Shown here: positions 14,636-23,049 of the stretch, one piece after another | How positions within the stretch are numbered: the first letter of the stretch is position 1 | How the letters are laid out: each line of letters begins with the position of its first letter | From: Streptomyces sp. H27-H5 | Lineage (GTDB): Bacteria; Actinomycetota; Actinomycetes; Streptomycetales; Streptomycetaceae | DNA length: 44,143 bases | Direction: 5' to 3' | Assembly: GCF_026627505.1 (NCBI RefSeq) | Contig: NZ_JAPNLK010000071.1 | Location: 1 to 44,143, forward strand | The notes under the pieces: model-generated | The model's database searches: none | What the model saw: only the letters and a program-made list of their open reading frames with translations | Told to the model about the DNA's origin: nothing | Position numbers and translations under genes: made by a program

Positions 14636-16156
14636 TCAGCCGAGGGTGACGTCGTCCACGGTCCAGAACCAGTTGTTGGTGCCGCTGTAGCGGAAGCGGA
14701 CCTGGACGTCGGTGGCTCCGGCGGGCACCGGCAGGCTCAGGTTCTCGGTCTTGGCGAGGGCGTCGGCCGTGTGAGTCTTGACCACGGTCGGGGCGCCGCC
14801 GTTGTACGAGACCAGGACCTGGGCGGTCTGCCCGGCCTCGTGGCGGTAGTGGGTCCGGTAGGTCAGGGTCCTCGTGGAGCCGCCGGTGACCGGCCACTCG
14901 GGGGTGACCAGGGTGGAGTCGAAGGTGCCGGTGTGGCTCTTGTCGTCCCACTCGTCGGAGTCGGCCACGGCGAACACGTCGCGGGAGCGGACGTTCAGCT
15001 CGCGCCACTGGTCGCGCTGCGACTGGCTCCAGAACTCGTCGGTGGCGAAGGCCCAGCCGGCCCACTCGGTGACCCCGCCCGCGCCCATCTTCGAGTTGTC
15101 CACGGCCCAGCCGGCCGGCGGGGTGTGCGTGAAGCCCTTCACGCCGGCCGGGATGCCCGTCTCGTCCACGCGGGCCTGGAGGTTGGGGCGCAGGGTGTCG
15201 AAGGGGTCGTTGTCGGGGGCGTTCAGCGGAACCCCGTCGAGGGCGGGAGCGCTGACGCCGACCTGGGCGAGCGCGGTCGCGGCGACGTCGACGAGCCGTA
15301 CGTCATTGCGTACCGAACCGGCCGGGATCCCGGCGCCCTTGGCGATGACGAAGGTGCCGCGCTCCGCGATCGTGGAGCCGCCGTGGCCGCCGCCGTCGGT
15401 GTGGCCGTGGTCGGTGGTGACCAGGATCTTCCAGTTCTCCCGGTCGCGGGTGGGGCGGCTCTCCACGGCGGTGAGGAGCTTGCCGACGAGGACGTCGACG
15501 CGGGCGATCGCGTTCAGGTACTCCTGGCTCGCCGCGCCGGAGGTGTGGCCCGCGTGGTCGACCTCGCCGAGGTAGACGAAGGCGGCGTCCGGGTTCTGGT
15601 CGCGCAGTTCGGCGGCGGCCGCGGCGGCGATCTTGGGGTCCTCGCTGCCGTAGCCGTCGCGGTCGCCCTTGAGGGAGAGCCGCTTGTCGACCTTCGAGGA
15701 GAAGATCGGGCCGTTCTGGTCGGTGGAGGTGATGGGCTCCCAGTCGGCGGCCGCGTAGGTGTTGAGGGCCGGCTTGGCGTTCTCGACGCGGGTCAGGAAG
15801 TCCGGGTGGGCCGTGTAGTTCTTGCCGGTGAAGGAGTTGTCCTTCACGCCGTGCTTGTCGGGCCAGACGCCGGTGGCGATGCTGGACCAGCCGGGGCCGG
15901 AGGAGGTGGCGGCCATCGGGTTCGCGTAGAGGGTGCTCTTCGCGGTCAGACCCTGGGCCATCAGGCCGTTGAGGTGGGGCGCGTCGGCGACCTTGACGCG
16001 GTCGAGGACCACGCCGTCGAGGCCGATGACGAGCACCTTGTCCGTGGTGGCGGTTTCGGCGGCGCCGGCGGGGTGCGCACCGAGGGCGGTGGCCAGCAGG
16101 GTGGCGGTGGTGGCGGCGACCGTCAGGACGCGGCGCGGCGGCAGGGCAGGGGGCAC
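14636..16156 (-). CDS. secreted alkaline-phosphatase-superfamily (NPP-like) phospho/phosphonoesterase
   Basis: A 506-residue exported enzyme. Residues 1-33 are a signal peptide (cleavage near GAAE). The catalytic domain has the nucleotide-pyrophosphatase/phosphodiesterase metal-site motifs: VIGLDGV near 45, the nucleophile region AATSSGPGWSSIATGVWPDKHG, GEVDHAGHTSG, and VTTDHGHTDGGGHGG. The last ~130 residues form a beta-rich accessory domain ending in FRYSGTNNWFWTVDDVTLG, perhaps a binding module. GTG start has GGAGGAGAAC upstream. Its promoter holds an operator almost identical to that of the FAD oxidoreductase-transporter operon, which suggests it releases an aminophosphonate outside the cell. 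That role is inference; general phosphodiesterase activity is the conservative call. Confidence 0.87.
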   Translation of the reverse strand: MPPALPPRRVLTVAATTATLLATALGAHPAGAAETATTDKVLVIGLDGVVLDRVKVADAPHLNGLMAQGLTAKSTLYANPMAATSSGPGWSSIATGVWPDKHGVKDNSFTGKNYTAHPDFLTRVENAKPALNTYAAADWEPITSTDQNGPIFSSKVDKRLSLKGDRDGYGSEDPKIAAAAAAELRDQNPDAAFVYLGEVDHAGHTSGAASQEYLNAIARVDVLVGKLLTAVESRPTRDRENWKILVTTDHGHTDGGGHGGSTIAERGTFVIAKGAGIPAGSVRNDVRLVDVAATALAQVGVSAPALDGVPLNAPDNDPFDTLRPNLQARVDETGIPAGVKGFTHTPPAGWAVDNSKMGAGGVTEWAGWAFATDEFWSQSQRDQWRELNVRSRDVFAVADSDEWDDKSHTGTFDSTLVTPEWPVTGGSTRTLTYRTHYRHEAGQTAQVLVSYNGGAPTVVKTHTADALAKTENLSLPVPAGATDVQVRFRYSGTNNWFWTVDDVTLG

Positions 16157-16226
16157 GTTCTCCTCCGGGAGGGATCGTGGGGACGGCGCGGGCGGGCGTG
16201 CGACGGGTCAGGACCGAAAGTGCGGG

Positions 16227-16249
16227 TGGTTCGGTCCAGACCCGTTATC
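16227..16249 (-). promoter_or_regulatory. operator B, upstream of the secreted phosphoesterase
   Basis: The minus strand reads GATAACGGGTCTGGACCGAA, containing the palindrome-like core GGTCTGGACC of GntR/HutC-type sites. It shares TAACGGGTCT and the following RGWCCRA with the site at 22195-22214. It lies about 70-95 bp upstream of the phosphoesterase start. Confidence 0.7.
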
Positions 16250-16292
16250 TCAACGTCACTCTCCAGGCCTCAGGTGGCCAGGGAGTAACCGG

Positions 16293-17378
16293 TCAGCTTC
16301 CGGTTGCCGACTTCCACGCGTCCACGTGGGCCGTGAGGTTCTTGTCGATGTCCGCCCAGTCGGGTTCGAAGATCTCGACTCCCGTCATCAGTCGGGTGAG
16401 TTGGACGGCGTTGGCGTCGGTCGGCTTGACGTCGGTGCGCGCCGGGAAGCCGCCGCCGACCTCGCTGACCAGCTTCTGGGCCTCCTCGCCGAGCAGGAAG
16501 TCGAGGAGCTTGCGGCCGTTCTCGGTGTGCGGGGCCTTGTCGACCAGGCCGGCCGCGTACGGCAGGGAGAAGGTGGTGGGCTTGCCGCCCTCCTTGGCGG
16601 GGAACCAGATGCCGAGGTTCGGCATGGACTTGGCCTGCGCGAAGTTCATCTGCACGTCGCCGTTGGCGACGAGCAGCTCCCCCTTGTCGGTCTTCGGGGC
16701 GAGCTTGCTGGTGGAGGAGGACGGGCCGACGTTGTTGGCCTGGAGCTTCTTCAGGTACTCCATCGCCGGTTCCTTGCCGCCGAAGTCGTGCATCGCCTTG
16801 ACGAGCACGGCGGTGCCGTCGCCCGCGACGCCCGGGGTGGAGTACTGGAGCCGGCCCTTGTACTTGGCGTCCAGCAGCTCTTCCCAGGTCTTGGGCGCCT
16901 GGGGCAACTCCTTCTTGTTGTAGACGAATCCGAAGTAGTTGTTGACGATCGAGGTCCACTTGCCGTCGGTGGCCTTGTCGCCGCCGTTGACCTTCTCGGA
17001 ACCGCGGGGCGCGTAGACCTGGAGGAGGCCCTTGCCGTCGGCCTGTTGGATGAAGGGCGGCAGGGTGACCAGGACGTCCGCCTGGGTGTTGGTCTTCTCG
17101 CGGACGGCGCGCTGCACCATCTCGCCCGAGCCGCCCTCGACGTACTTGACCTCGATGCCGGTCTCCTTGGTGAACGCGGCGAAGACCTTGTCGTACCAGC
17201 CGTCGCCCTTCTCGCCCTTCAGGCCGTCGGCGCTGTAGACGGTGACGACCTTCTCGTCGGCCTTGGAGTCGGCGGAGCCCGCGCCGCAGGCGGTGAGGCC
17301 GGCGGCGAGGGTGAGGCTGCCGGTGACGGCGGCGGTGGTCCGGAGGGGGATGCGACGACTGTTGCGCTTGCCGGGCAT
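16293..17378 (-). CDS. 2-aminoethylphosphonate-type ABC transporter substrate-binding lipoprotein (PhnS-like)
   Basis: A 361-residue extracytoplasmic binding protein. The lipobox LTAC within AAVTGSLTLAAGLTACG marks Cys32 as the lipidated residue. The mature part has the iron/thiamine/phosphonate-type binding fold: VVTVYSADGLKGEKGDGWYDKVFAAFTKETGIEVKYVEGGSGEMVQR and KTNTQADVLVTLPPFIQQAD. These resemble binding proteins annotated for 2-aminoethylphosphonate. Specificity is inferred from resemblance and neighbours (phosphonatase and amine oxidase), since Fe- and polyamine-binding relatives share the fold. It follows two permease genes and an ATPase gene on the same strand. ATG has AAGGA 6 nt upstream. 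Confidence 0.88.
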   Translation of the reverse strand: MPGKRNSRRIPLRTTAAVTGSLTLAAGLTACGAGSADSKADEKVVTVYSADGLKGEKGDGWYDKVFAAFTKETGIEVKYVEGGSGEMVQRAVREKTNTQADVLVTLPPFIQQADGKGLLQVYAPRGSEKVNGGDKATDGKWTSIVNNYFGFVYNKKELPQAPKTWEELLDAKYKGRLQYSTPGVAGDGTAVLVKAMHDFGGKEPAMEYLKKLQANNVGPSSSTSKLAPKTDKGELLVANGDVQMNFAQAKSMPNLGIWFPAKEGGKPTTFSLPYAAGLVDKAPHTENGRKLLDFLLGEEAQKLVSEVGGGFPARTDVKPTDANAVQLTRLMTGVEIFEPDWADIDKNLTAHVDAWKSATGS

Positions 17379-17453
17379 GGGGCTTCCTTACGGGAAAGGG
17401 AGTCGGCAGGGGTGGGGCGGTGCGGGGGTGTGGCGCGGGCGTGGCCGGGTGGG

Positions 17454-18251
17454 TCAGCGGTAGGACGCCTTGGTACGGATGCCGGAGACGGCCAGGAGCA
17501 CCAGCAGGGTGGTGGCCATCAGGACCACCGCGACGGCCGATCCGCCGAAGAGCGAACCCCGGTCGGTGGCGGTGAAGACGCGGACCGGCAGGGGCATCCA
17601 GTCCGGCGGGTAGAGCATCATCGTGGCGCTCAACTCGCCCATGGACAGGGCGAAGCAGAGTCCCGCGGCGGCGGTCAGGGAGGGCAGCAGCAGGGGGATC
17701 CTGATCCGCCACAGCACCCGGGCGGGACGTGCCCCCAGGGAGGCCGCCGCCTGTTCGTAGGCGGGGTCGAGGCGCACGATCGCGGCGGAGACCGACTGGT
17801 GGGCGAACGCCGTGACGAGGACGGTGTGTGCCAGGACGACGATGGTGCTCGTCCCGTTGAGGAGGAGGGGCGGCCGGCTGAAGGCGACGAGGACGGCGAG
17901 GCCCACCACCACCGACGGTACGGCGACCGGCAGCATGAACAGGGCGTCCAGGACGCGCTTCCCGCGCTTCTTCAACCCGGCGCCGGCCAGCGCCGCCCAA
18001 CTGCCGACGGTGAGGGCGAGCAGGCTCGCGACGAGGGCGGTGACCAGGGACGTGGTGAGGGCCTGGAGGGATTCGCCCCGGACGGCGGAGGCGTAGTTCG
18101 CGGTGGTCGGGCCGGAGGGGAAGGCGCCGGACCAGTGGGTGGCGAAGGAGGCGGCCACCACGACGAGCAGGGGCAGCGCGAAGAGGGGGAGGAAGAGGAC
18201 CCCGAAGAGGCCCCAGGCGGCCCAGCGGCCGGTCCTGCTATGCACCAGCAC
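17454..18251 (-). CDS. phosphonate-type ABC transporter permease (PhnV-like)
   Basis: A 265-residue inner-membrane permease with six predicted membrane spans. The binding-protein-dependent transport signature is EQAAASLGARPARVLWRIRIPLL near 180-200. It pairs with the preceding permease to make the import channel and is energised by the ATPase encoded two genes upstream. GTG 18249-18251 overlaps the previous stop by 14 bp, indicating translational coupling. Confidence 0.88.
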   Translation of the reverse strand: MLVHSRTGRWAAWGLFGVLFLPLFALPLLVVVAASFATHWSGAFPSGPTTANYASAVRGESLQALTTSLVTALVASLLALTVGSWAALAGAGLKKRGKRVLDALFMLPVAVPSVVVGLAVLVAFSRPPLLLNGTSTIVVLAHTVLVTAFAHQSVSAAIVRLDPAYEQAAASLGARPARVLWRIRIPLLLPSLTAAAGLCFALSMGELSATMMLYPPDWMPLPVRVFTATDRGSLFGGSAVAVVLMATTLLVLLAVSGIRTKASYR

Positions 18252-19182
18252 GCTTGCCCACCACCCGGTAGAGGCCGAACAGGCCGACGGAGATCGCGAT
18301 GTTGACGACGGCGACGACGCAGGCGGCGGCGTAGTCGGATTCCAGGATCGCCTTGCCGTAGACGAGCATCGGGAGCGTGGTGACGTCCTTGGCTCCGGTG
18401 AACAGGACGATGCCGAACTCGTTGAGGCACAGGACGAGGACCAGGCTGCCGCCGGCGGCGAGGGCCGGCAGCGCCTCGGGGAGGATCACCCGCCGGACGA
18501 TCCGGGCGGGCCCGGCGCCGAGCGAGGAGGCCACCTCCAGCTGGGCGGTGTCCAGTTGGGAGAAGGCGGCGAGCAGGGGGCGCATGACGAACGGGGTGAA
18601 GTAGGTGATCTCCGCGAGGAGGACGCCCCAGGGCGTGGCCAGGAAGTGGAAGGGTCCGTCCGCGACGCCGAGGGCGTCGGTCCAGATCCCGTTGGCCATG
18701 CCGACCGTGCCGTAGATGAAGAGGAGGGCGAGGGTGACGAGGAAGGAGGGGAAGGAGAGGAAGACGTCGATGAACCGGGAGACGGCCCCGGCCCCGGGGA
18801 AGGGCACGAAGGCGATGACGAGGGCCAGCGCGAAGCCGAGGACGAGACATCCGACGGTGGCGCCGACGGCCAGCCAGACCGTGGTGCCGAGGGCCTCGCG
18901 AAAGGCGGTGGAGGCGAAGACCGCGGAGTACGCGTCGAAGGCGCCGCCGCCGTTCTCGGGGGTGAGGGACTGCCGGACGACCAGGGCGAGCGGGTAGAGG
19001 AAGACCAGCGCGAGGGCGGCCACCGGGGGCAGGCTCCACACCCAGCGCGGGACGCCGCGTACGGCGGGTGCGGGTCCGGGGGTGGCGTGCGGGCCCGGGG
19101 CGGAGGTACGGGGCGGCTGCCGGGAGACGGTGGCGCGGGCCGGCCCGGCGGGGGCCGATCGCGGGTCCGCGACCTCAGCCAT
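18238..19182 (-). CDS. phosphonate-type ABC transporter permease (PhnU-like)
   Basis: A 314-residue permease. About 45 N-terminal residues are Pro/Ala-rich and cytoplasmic, then come six predicted membrane spans starting VWSLPPVAALALVFLYPLALVV. The EAA loop reads LEVASSLGAGPARIVRRVILPEALPAL. The start ATG 19180-19182 overlaps the ATPase stop by 8 bp, so the two are coupled. Substrate assignment rests on the operon, not on the permease itself. Confidence 0.88.
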   Translation of the reverse strand: MAEVADPRSAPAGPARATVSRQPPRTSAPGPHATPGPAPAVRGVPRWVWSLPPVAALALVFLYPLALVVRQSLTPENGGGAFDAYSAVFASTAFREALGTTVWLAVGATVGCLVLGFALALVIAFVPFPGAGAVSRFIDVFLSFPSFLVTLALLFIYGTVGMANGIWTDALGVADGPFHFLATPWGVLLAEITYFTPFVMRPLLAAFSQLDTAQLEVASSLGAGPARIVRRVILPEALPALAAGGSLVLVLCLNEFGIVLFTGAKDVTTLPMLVYGKAILESDYAAACVVAVVNIAISVGLFGLYRVVGKRAGA

Positions 19183-20224
19183 CCGACACCCCCGCCGACA
19201 GCAGCACCGCGTCCCGGGGCTCGAAGTGCAGGGTCACCCGATCGCCCAGCGCCGGGGTCTCGCGCAGTTCGGGCAGGTCCGCCTTGACCCGGTGGCCCGC
19301 GACGTCCACGTACAGCCGGTGCGTCGAGCCGCGCCACTGCACCTCGGTGATCGTGCCGTTCAGGGCGTTGGGCCCGGTGCCGAGGCGGAGCAGGTGGGGG
19401 CGTACGCACAGGGTGGCGCCGGCGCCGGGCGAGGCCCGGCCCCGGTCCAGTTCCAGGGCGTGCCCCTCGAAGACCGCACCGGTGTCGGCGACGGTCACCG
19501 GGAGGAGGTTGGCGTTGCCGACGAAGGAGGCCGTGAACTCGGTGCGGGGCGAGCGGTACAGCTGCCGGGGGGTGCCGCAGTCCTGGAGCCGGGCCTTGTC
19601 CATGACGGCGATCCGGTCGGCCAGGGTCAGGGCCTCGATCTGGTCGTGCGTGACGTACAGGATCGACACGTCGGGGAGTTCGCGGTGCAGTCGGGCCAGT
19701 TCGGCGAGCATCCCGGAGCGCAGTTGGGCGTCCAGTGCGGACAGCGGCTCGTCGAGGAGGAGCACGCCGGGGCGGATGGCGAGCGCGCGGGCGATGGCCA
19801 CGCGCTGCTGCTGCCCGCCGGAGAGTTCGCGGGGGTGGCGCTTGGCGTAGGCGGCCATCCCGGTCATCTCCAGGGCCTCCGCGACGCGGCCGGGTATCTC
19901 GGCCCTGGGCGTCTTGCGCGCCTTGAGTCCGAAGGCGACGTTGTCCTCGACGCGCAGGTGCGGGAAGAGCGCGTACTGCTGGACGACCATGCCGATGCCG
20001 CGTTTGTGGGGCGGGAGGGCGGTGACGTCCCGGTCCCCGATCGACACCCGGCCCGCGAAGGGCCGTACGAAGCCGGCGACCGCCCGCAGCGCCGTGGTCT
20101 TGCCCGATCCCGACGGACCGAGCAGGGCCATGACCTCGCCCTGCTCGACCGTCAGGTCCAGGGAGTCCAGCACGGTGTTGCCGTCGTAGGCGACCGAGAC
20201 GGACTCGAAGCGGATCCCGCTCAC
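19175..20224 (-). CDS. phosphonate-type ABC transporter ATP-binding protein (PhnT-like)
   Basis: A 349-residue ATPase that powers the importer at the inner membrane face. Walker A is LLGPSGSGKTTALRAVAGF, the Q-loop is GMVVQQYALFPHLRVEDNVAFGL, the signature is ELSGGQQQRVAIARALA, Walker B is VLLLDEPLSALDAQLR and the switch His is YVTHDQ. The C-terminal ~110 residues form a TOBE-type regulatory domain. GTG 20222-20224 overlaps the phosphonatase stop as GTGA, tightly linking C-P cleavage and uptake in one operon. Confidence 0.92.
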   Translation of the reverse strand: MSGIRFESVSVAYDGNTVLDSLDLTVEQGEVMALLGPSGSGKTTALRAVAGFVRPFAGRVSIGDRDVTALPPHKRGIGMVVQQYALFPHLRVEDNVAFGLKARKTPRAEIPGRVAEALEMTGMAAYAKRHPRELSGGQQQRVAIARALAIRPGVLLLDEPLSALDAQLRSGMLAELARLHRELPDVSILYVTHDQIEALTLADRIAVMDKARLQDCGTPRQLYRSPRTEFTASFVGNANLLPVTVADTGAVFEGHALELDRGRASPGAGATLCVRPHLLRLGTGPNALNGTITEVQWRGSTHRLYVDVAGHRVKADLPELRETPALGDRVTLHFEPRDAVLLSAGVSDG

Positions 20225-20994
20225 GTGCCGGACTCTCGGGCCAACAGTGCGGGGAGTTCGGCGATGGAGCCGAGGACGTGGGTCGCGCCGTGCTCGTCGA
20301 GGGCCCGGCGGTCGTGGGCGCCGGTGAGGACGCCCGCCACGATCCCGGCGCCGGCGCGGCGGCCGCCGAGCATGTCGTACGCCGTGTCGCCGGCGACGAC
20401 CGTCTCGCGTACGTCGGCCACCGCGCCGGTGCGCAGGAACGCGGCCAGCACCATGTCCGGGTAGGGCCGCCCGCGACCGCCCGCGTCGGCGGGGCACAGG
20501 GTGAGGTCGGCGAGGTCGCGCCAGCCGAGGGCGTCCAGGATGGCGTCCTGGGTGACGCGGGCGAAGCCGGTGGTCAGGACGACGGTGCGGCCGTCGCCGC
20601 GCAGCTTCTCGATGGTCTCGCGGGCGCCGGGGATCGGGCTGACGAGGCCCCCGTCGACGAGTTCCGCGTACGCCTCCTCGAAGGTCGCGTTGGCCTGTCG
20701 GGCGAGGTCCTCGTCGCCGAAGAGCCGGCGGAAGACGGAGATCTTCGACTCGCCCATGGTGTCGCGGACGTACTGGAGCTTCGCGGCGTGGTCGGCGCTG
20801 CCGGGCTCGACGCCGAGGTGCTCGGCGGCGCGCCCGAAGGCCCGCTCGACGAGGCCGCCGTCGGCGACGGTGGTGCCGGCCATGTCGAGGACGATCAGCC
20901 CGCCGGGGGTGATCGTCCGGTCGGGGGTGGCCGTGTCGCCCGTGGCGCTCGGCTTGCCCGTGTTGCTCGTGTCGCTCGTGGATTCGGTGTTCAT
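20221..20994 (-). CDS. PhnX-like phosphonatase (HAD superfamily C-P hydrolase)
   Basis: A 257-residue HAD hydrolase of the phosphonatase-like clade. Motif I is LIVLDMAGTTV, the DxAGT form typical of phosphonoacetaldehyde hydrolase (nucleophile Asp37). The cap reads MGESKISVFRRLF, with Lys84 aligning with the Schiff-base lysine in MGxxK of PhnX. Motif II is VVLTTGFAR, and motif IV is VVAGDTAYDMLGGRRAGAGIVAGVLTG. It probably cleaves the C-P bond of phosphonoacetaldehyde or a close analogue, releasing phosphate. The first ~30 residues are Ser/Thr-rich and may not be translated. ATG 20992-20994 follows the oxidoreductase stop by 5 bp. Confidence 0.88.
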   Translation of the reverse strand: MNTESTSDTSNTGKPSATGDTATPDRTITPGGLIVLDMAGTTVADGGLVERAFGRAAEHLGVEPGSADHAAKLQYVRDTMGESKISVFRRLFGDEDLARQANATFEEAYAELVDGGLVSPIPGARETIEKLRGDGRTVVLTTGFARVTQDAILDALGWRDLADLTLCPADAGGRGRPYPDMVLAAFLRTGAVADVRETVVAGDTAYDMLGGRRAGAGIVAGVLTGAHDRRALDEHGATHVLGSIAELPALLARESGT

Positions 20995-20999
20995 GGTGG

Positions 21000-22121
21000 T
21001 TACCAGCCCAGTTCGTTCGCGGTGGTCTCGGCTATGGCGGGCGAGCAGGTCATGCCGCGCCCGCCCGGTCCGGTCACCAGCCAGACGCCGTCGCTCACCT
21101 GCTTGCGGTGGACGACGCGGGTGGTGTCGGTGCACTGCGCGTACACGCCCGCCCAGCGGTGCCTGATCTTCGGCAGCGGGCGGCCCAGGAGCGATTCGAC
21201 GACCTCGGTGAGGTGCTCGTAGGGGTCTTCGAGGGTGTCGAACGCGAAGGGGTGCTCGTACTCGTGGGTGTCGCCGATGGTCAGTCCGCCGTCCCGGCGC
21301 TGCACCATCAGGAGCTGCATCCGGTGCTCGGCGGCGATGGGCGCCTGCGCCTGCTCGGCGTTGAGGGCGTCCAGGGCGTCGCTGCGGTAGGCGGGGTAGT
21401 AGCGGAAGCTGTCCGCGTCGGCGACCGACGTGGTCAGCGGCTCGCCGAGCGGGGCGGTCTGCATCATCTGCAGCCGGACCCGGCGCACGGGGAGGTCCGG
21501 TTCCAGCTCGCGGACCAGGCCGCTCAGCCAGGCTCCGGTGGCGAGGATCACCGCGTCGCCGCGGTGGACGTCGCCGTGGTCGTCGCGGACGGCGCCGGGG
21601 CCGACGACCTCGCGGACCTCGCGCCCGGGGAGGAAGGTGTACCGGCCCGTGGCGCTCAGGGCCTCCCGCAGGTGCAGCTGAGCGGTGCGCGGTTCGACGG
21701 CCGCGTCCCGTTCGCACCACAGGGCGGCGTCGAACTCGCCGCGCAGCGCCGGGTTGATCTTCCGGGCCGCGGCGGCGGTGACCAGCTCGTAGCCGCGGGC
21801 GGCGGCGTCGGGCCGGGCCGCGGCCGCCTCCGCCACGGCGTACTCGCGGGCGCCCCGTACGGGGGTGAGGGAGCCGATGGCGCGGAAGCCCAGGCCGGGC
21901 ACCTCCGCGCCGATGCGCTCCCAGAGCTCGCGGGCCCGCAGGGCGGTGTCGAGCTCCTCCCCGCCGGCCCGTCCGCTGACCCAGATCTGGCCGAAATTGC
22001 GCAGGGACGCGCCCCGGGCCTCGGCCTCCCGCTCGATCTGGACGACCTCGTGGCCGCGTTCGACTGCCTGCCAGGCGTGCATGGTGCCGACCACGCCGCC
22101 TCCGACGACTATGACTCTCAC
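21000..22121 (-). CDS. FAD-dependent oxidoreductase associated with phosphonatase (aminophosphonate oxidase candidate)
   Basis: A 373-residue DAO-family flavoenzyme. The N-terminal dinucleotide motif is VRVIVVGGGVVGTMHAWQAVERGHEVVQIE. It continues with the group-specific RGASLRNFGQIWVSGRAGGEEL and ends with GVWLVTGPGGRGMTCSPAIAE, the second FAD-binding segment. This clade is known to be encoded beside PhnX-like hydrolases and was proposed to deaminate an aminophosphonate oxidatively. Here it is the first gene of an operon that continues with phosphonatase and importer. Start GTG 22119-22121 gives the usual family N-terminus; the ribosome site is weak. Confidence 0.87.
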   Translation of the reverse strand: MRVIVVGGGVVGTMHAWQAVERGHEVVQIEREAEARGASLRNFGQIWVSGRAGGEELDTALRARELWERIGAEVPGLGFRAIGSLTPVRGAREYAVAEAAAARPDAAARGYELVTAAAARKINPALRGEFDAALWCERDAAVEPRTAQLHLREALSATGRYTFLPGREVREVVGPGAVRDDHGDVHRGDAVILATGAWLSGLVRELEPDLPVRRVRLQMMQTAPLGEPLTTSVADADSFRYYPAYRSDALDALNAEQAQAPIAAEHRMQLLMVQRRDGGLTIGDTHEYEHPFAFDTLEDPYEHLTEVVESLLGRPLPKIRHRWAGVYAQCTDTTRVVHRKQVSDGVWLVTGPGGRGMTCSPAIAETTANELGW

Positions 22122-22194
22122 GCCGTCCACGGTGGGCGTGGACCGTGTCCCGCGAAGGGCCGGCCGGTGGCGCGACGGTGAACAGCCCCCGACA

Positions 22195-22214
22195 CTTGGA
22201 CTAGACCCGTTACC
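22195..22214 (-). promoter_or_regulatory. operator A, upstream of the aminophosphonate operon
   Basis: The minus strand reads GGTAACGGGTCTAGTCCAAG, about 75-95 bp upstream of the oxidoreductase start and between the GntR gene and the operon. It shares TAACGGGTCT-RG-W-CC with the site before the secreted phosphoesterase. The core resembles the GGTCTAGACC of HutC/DasR-type GntR operators, so either the adjacent GntR protein or DasR could bind. Confidence 0.7.
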
Positions 22215-22269
22215 ATTCCGTGATGACATTTTGCCCCTTTGAGGAGGGTTGTTGGTGGATGGTGCTCCG

Positions 22270-23040
22270 CTATTCGGGCCGCAGCCTCGTCGTGAAGCTG
22301 AACCGATCACCACGGTAGAGCGAACGCACACGCTCCAGGGGGGCGCCCCCCTGATCGCGCGAGAACCGGTGGATGAGCAGCATCGGAAGGGCGGGCGGAG
22401 TGCCGATCAGCAGGGCTTCGCGCGGCGTCGCGAGCACCGTCTCCAGCTTTTCGTCGGCGTCGCCGAACGCGATGCCGAGGCTGTCGTTGAGGTAGCCGTA
22501 GAAGGAGGAGTCCGGCTTGAAATCGCTGTCCAACCGGGGTGCCCGGGCGACCCGGATGTACGTGCTCTCCAGTCCCACCCGCTCGTCGTCCGCGAGGAGC
22601 ACGCGCTCCAGGTGCCAGATCGGCTCGCCGGCCTCGGCGCCGATGCCGCGGCCGAGTTCGGCCGGGCAGGGGAACTGCTCCAGGCCGATCAGGGTGCGGC
22701 CGGGGCGGCGGCCCTGACGGCGCACGCCCTCGGTGTAGCTCGCGAGCGAGAGCGGCTGTTCCAGCTTCGGTCCGGCGACGACGGTGCCGCGTCCCGAGCG
22801 GCGCAGGCGCCCCTCCAGCAGCAGCTCGCGCAGGGCCTGGCGCACCGTCTCCCGCGACACCTCGTACCGCTCGGCGAGATCACGTTCGGTGGGCAGTGTC
22901 CCGCCCTCCCCCAGCTCCTCGACGAGCACGGAGATGCGGGCCTTGACCGCGTAGTACTTGGGGATGCGACCGTGCTCGGGGATCCCCGAGCGCACGGGCA
23001 GGCCGGGGCGGTGCGGCTGGTACCGGGTGCGTTCTTCCAC
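22270..23040 (-). CDS. GntR-family regulator (HutC/UTRA type)
   Basis: A 256-residue one-component regulator. The winged helix is at about 25-90 (VKARISVLVEELGEGGTLPTERDLAERYEVSRETVRQALRELLLEGRLRRSGRGT). The UTRA ligand-binding domain follows (YTEGVRRQGRRPGRTLIG... to PMLLIHRFSRDQ and VRSLYRGDRFSF). It resembles DasR in layout but differs at the N-terminus and is not DasR itself. It lies directly upstream of the phosphonatase operon in the same orientation, with operator A between them, so it is the likely local repressor, sensing a phosphonate or phosphate-bearing ligand. Start GTG 23038-23040 lies 9 bp after the preceding stop. Confidence 0.9.
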   Translation of the reverse strand: MEERTRYQPHRPGLPVRSGIPEHGRIPKYYAVKARISVLVEELGEGGTLPTERDLAERYEVSRETVRQALRELLLEGRLRRSGRGTVVAGPKLEQPLSLASYTEGVRRQGRRPGRTLIGLEQFPCPAELGRGIGAEAGEPIWHLERVLLADDERVGLESTYIRVARAPRLDSDFKPDSSFYGYLNDSLGIAFGDADEKLETVLATPREALLIGTPPALPMLLIHRFSRDQGGAPLERVRSLYRGDRFSFTTRLRPE

Positions 23041-23049
23041 CCTGGGACT

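Noticed and set aside
22270..23040. The GntR gene could be DasR
   Set aside because: It has the same fold, but its N-terminal region and several DNA-binding helix residues differ from DasR as I know it, and its neighbours are phosphonate genes rather than the dasABC sugar transporter.
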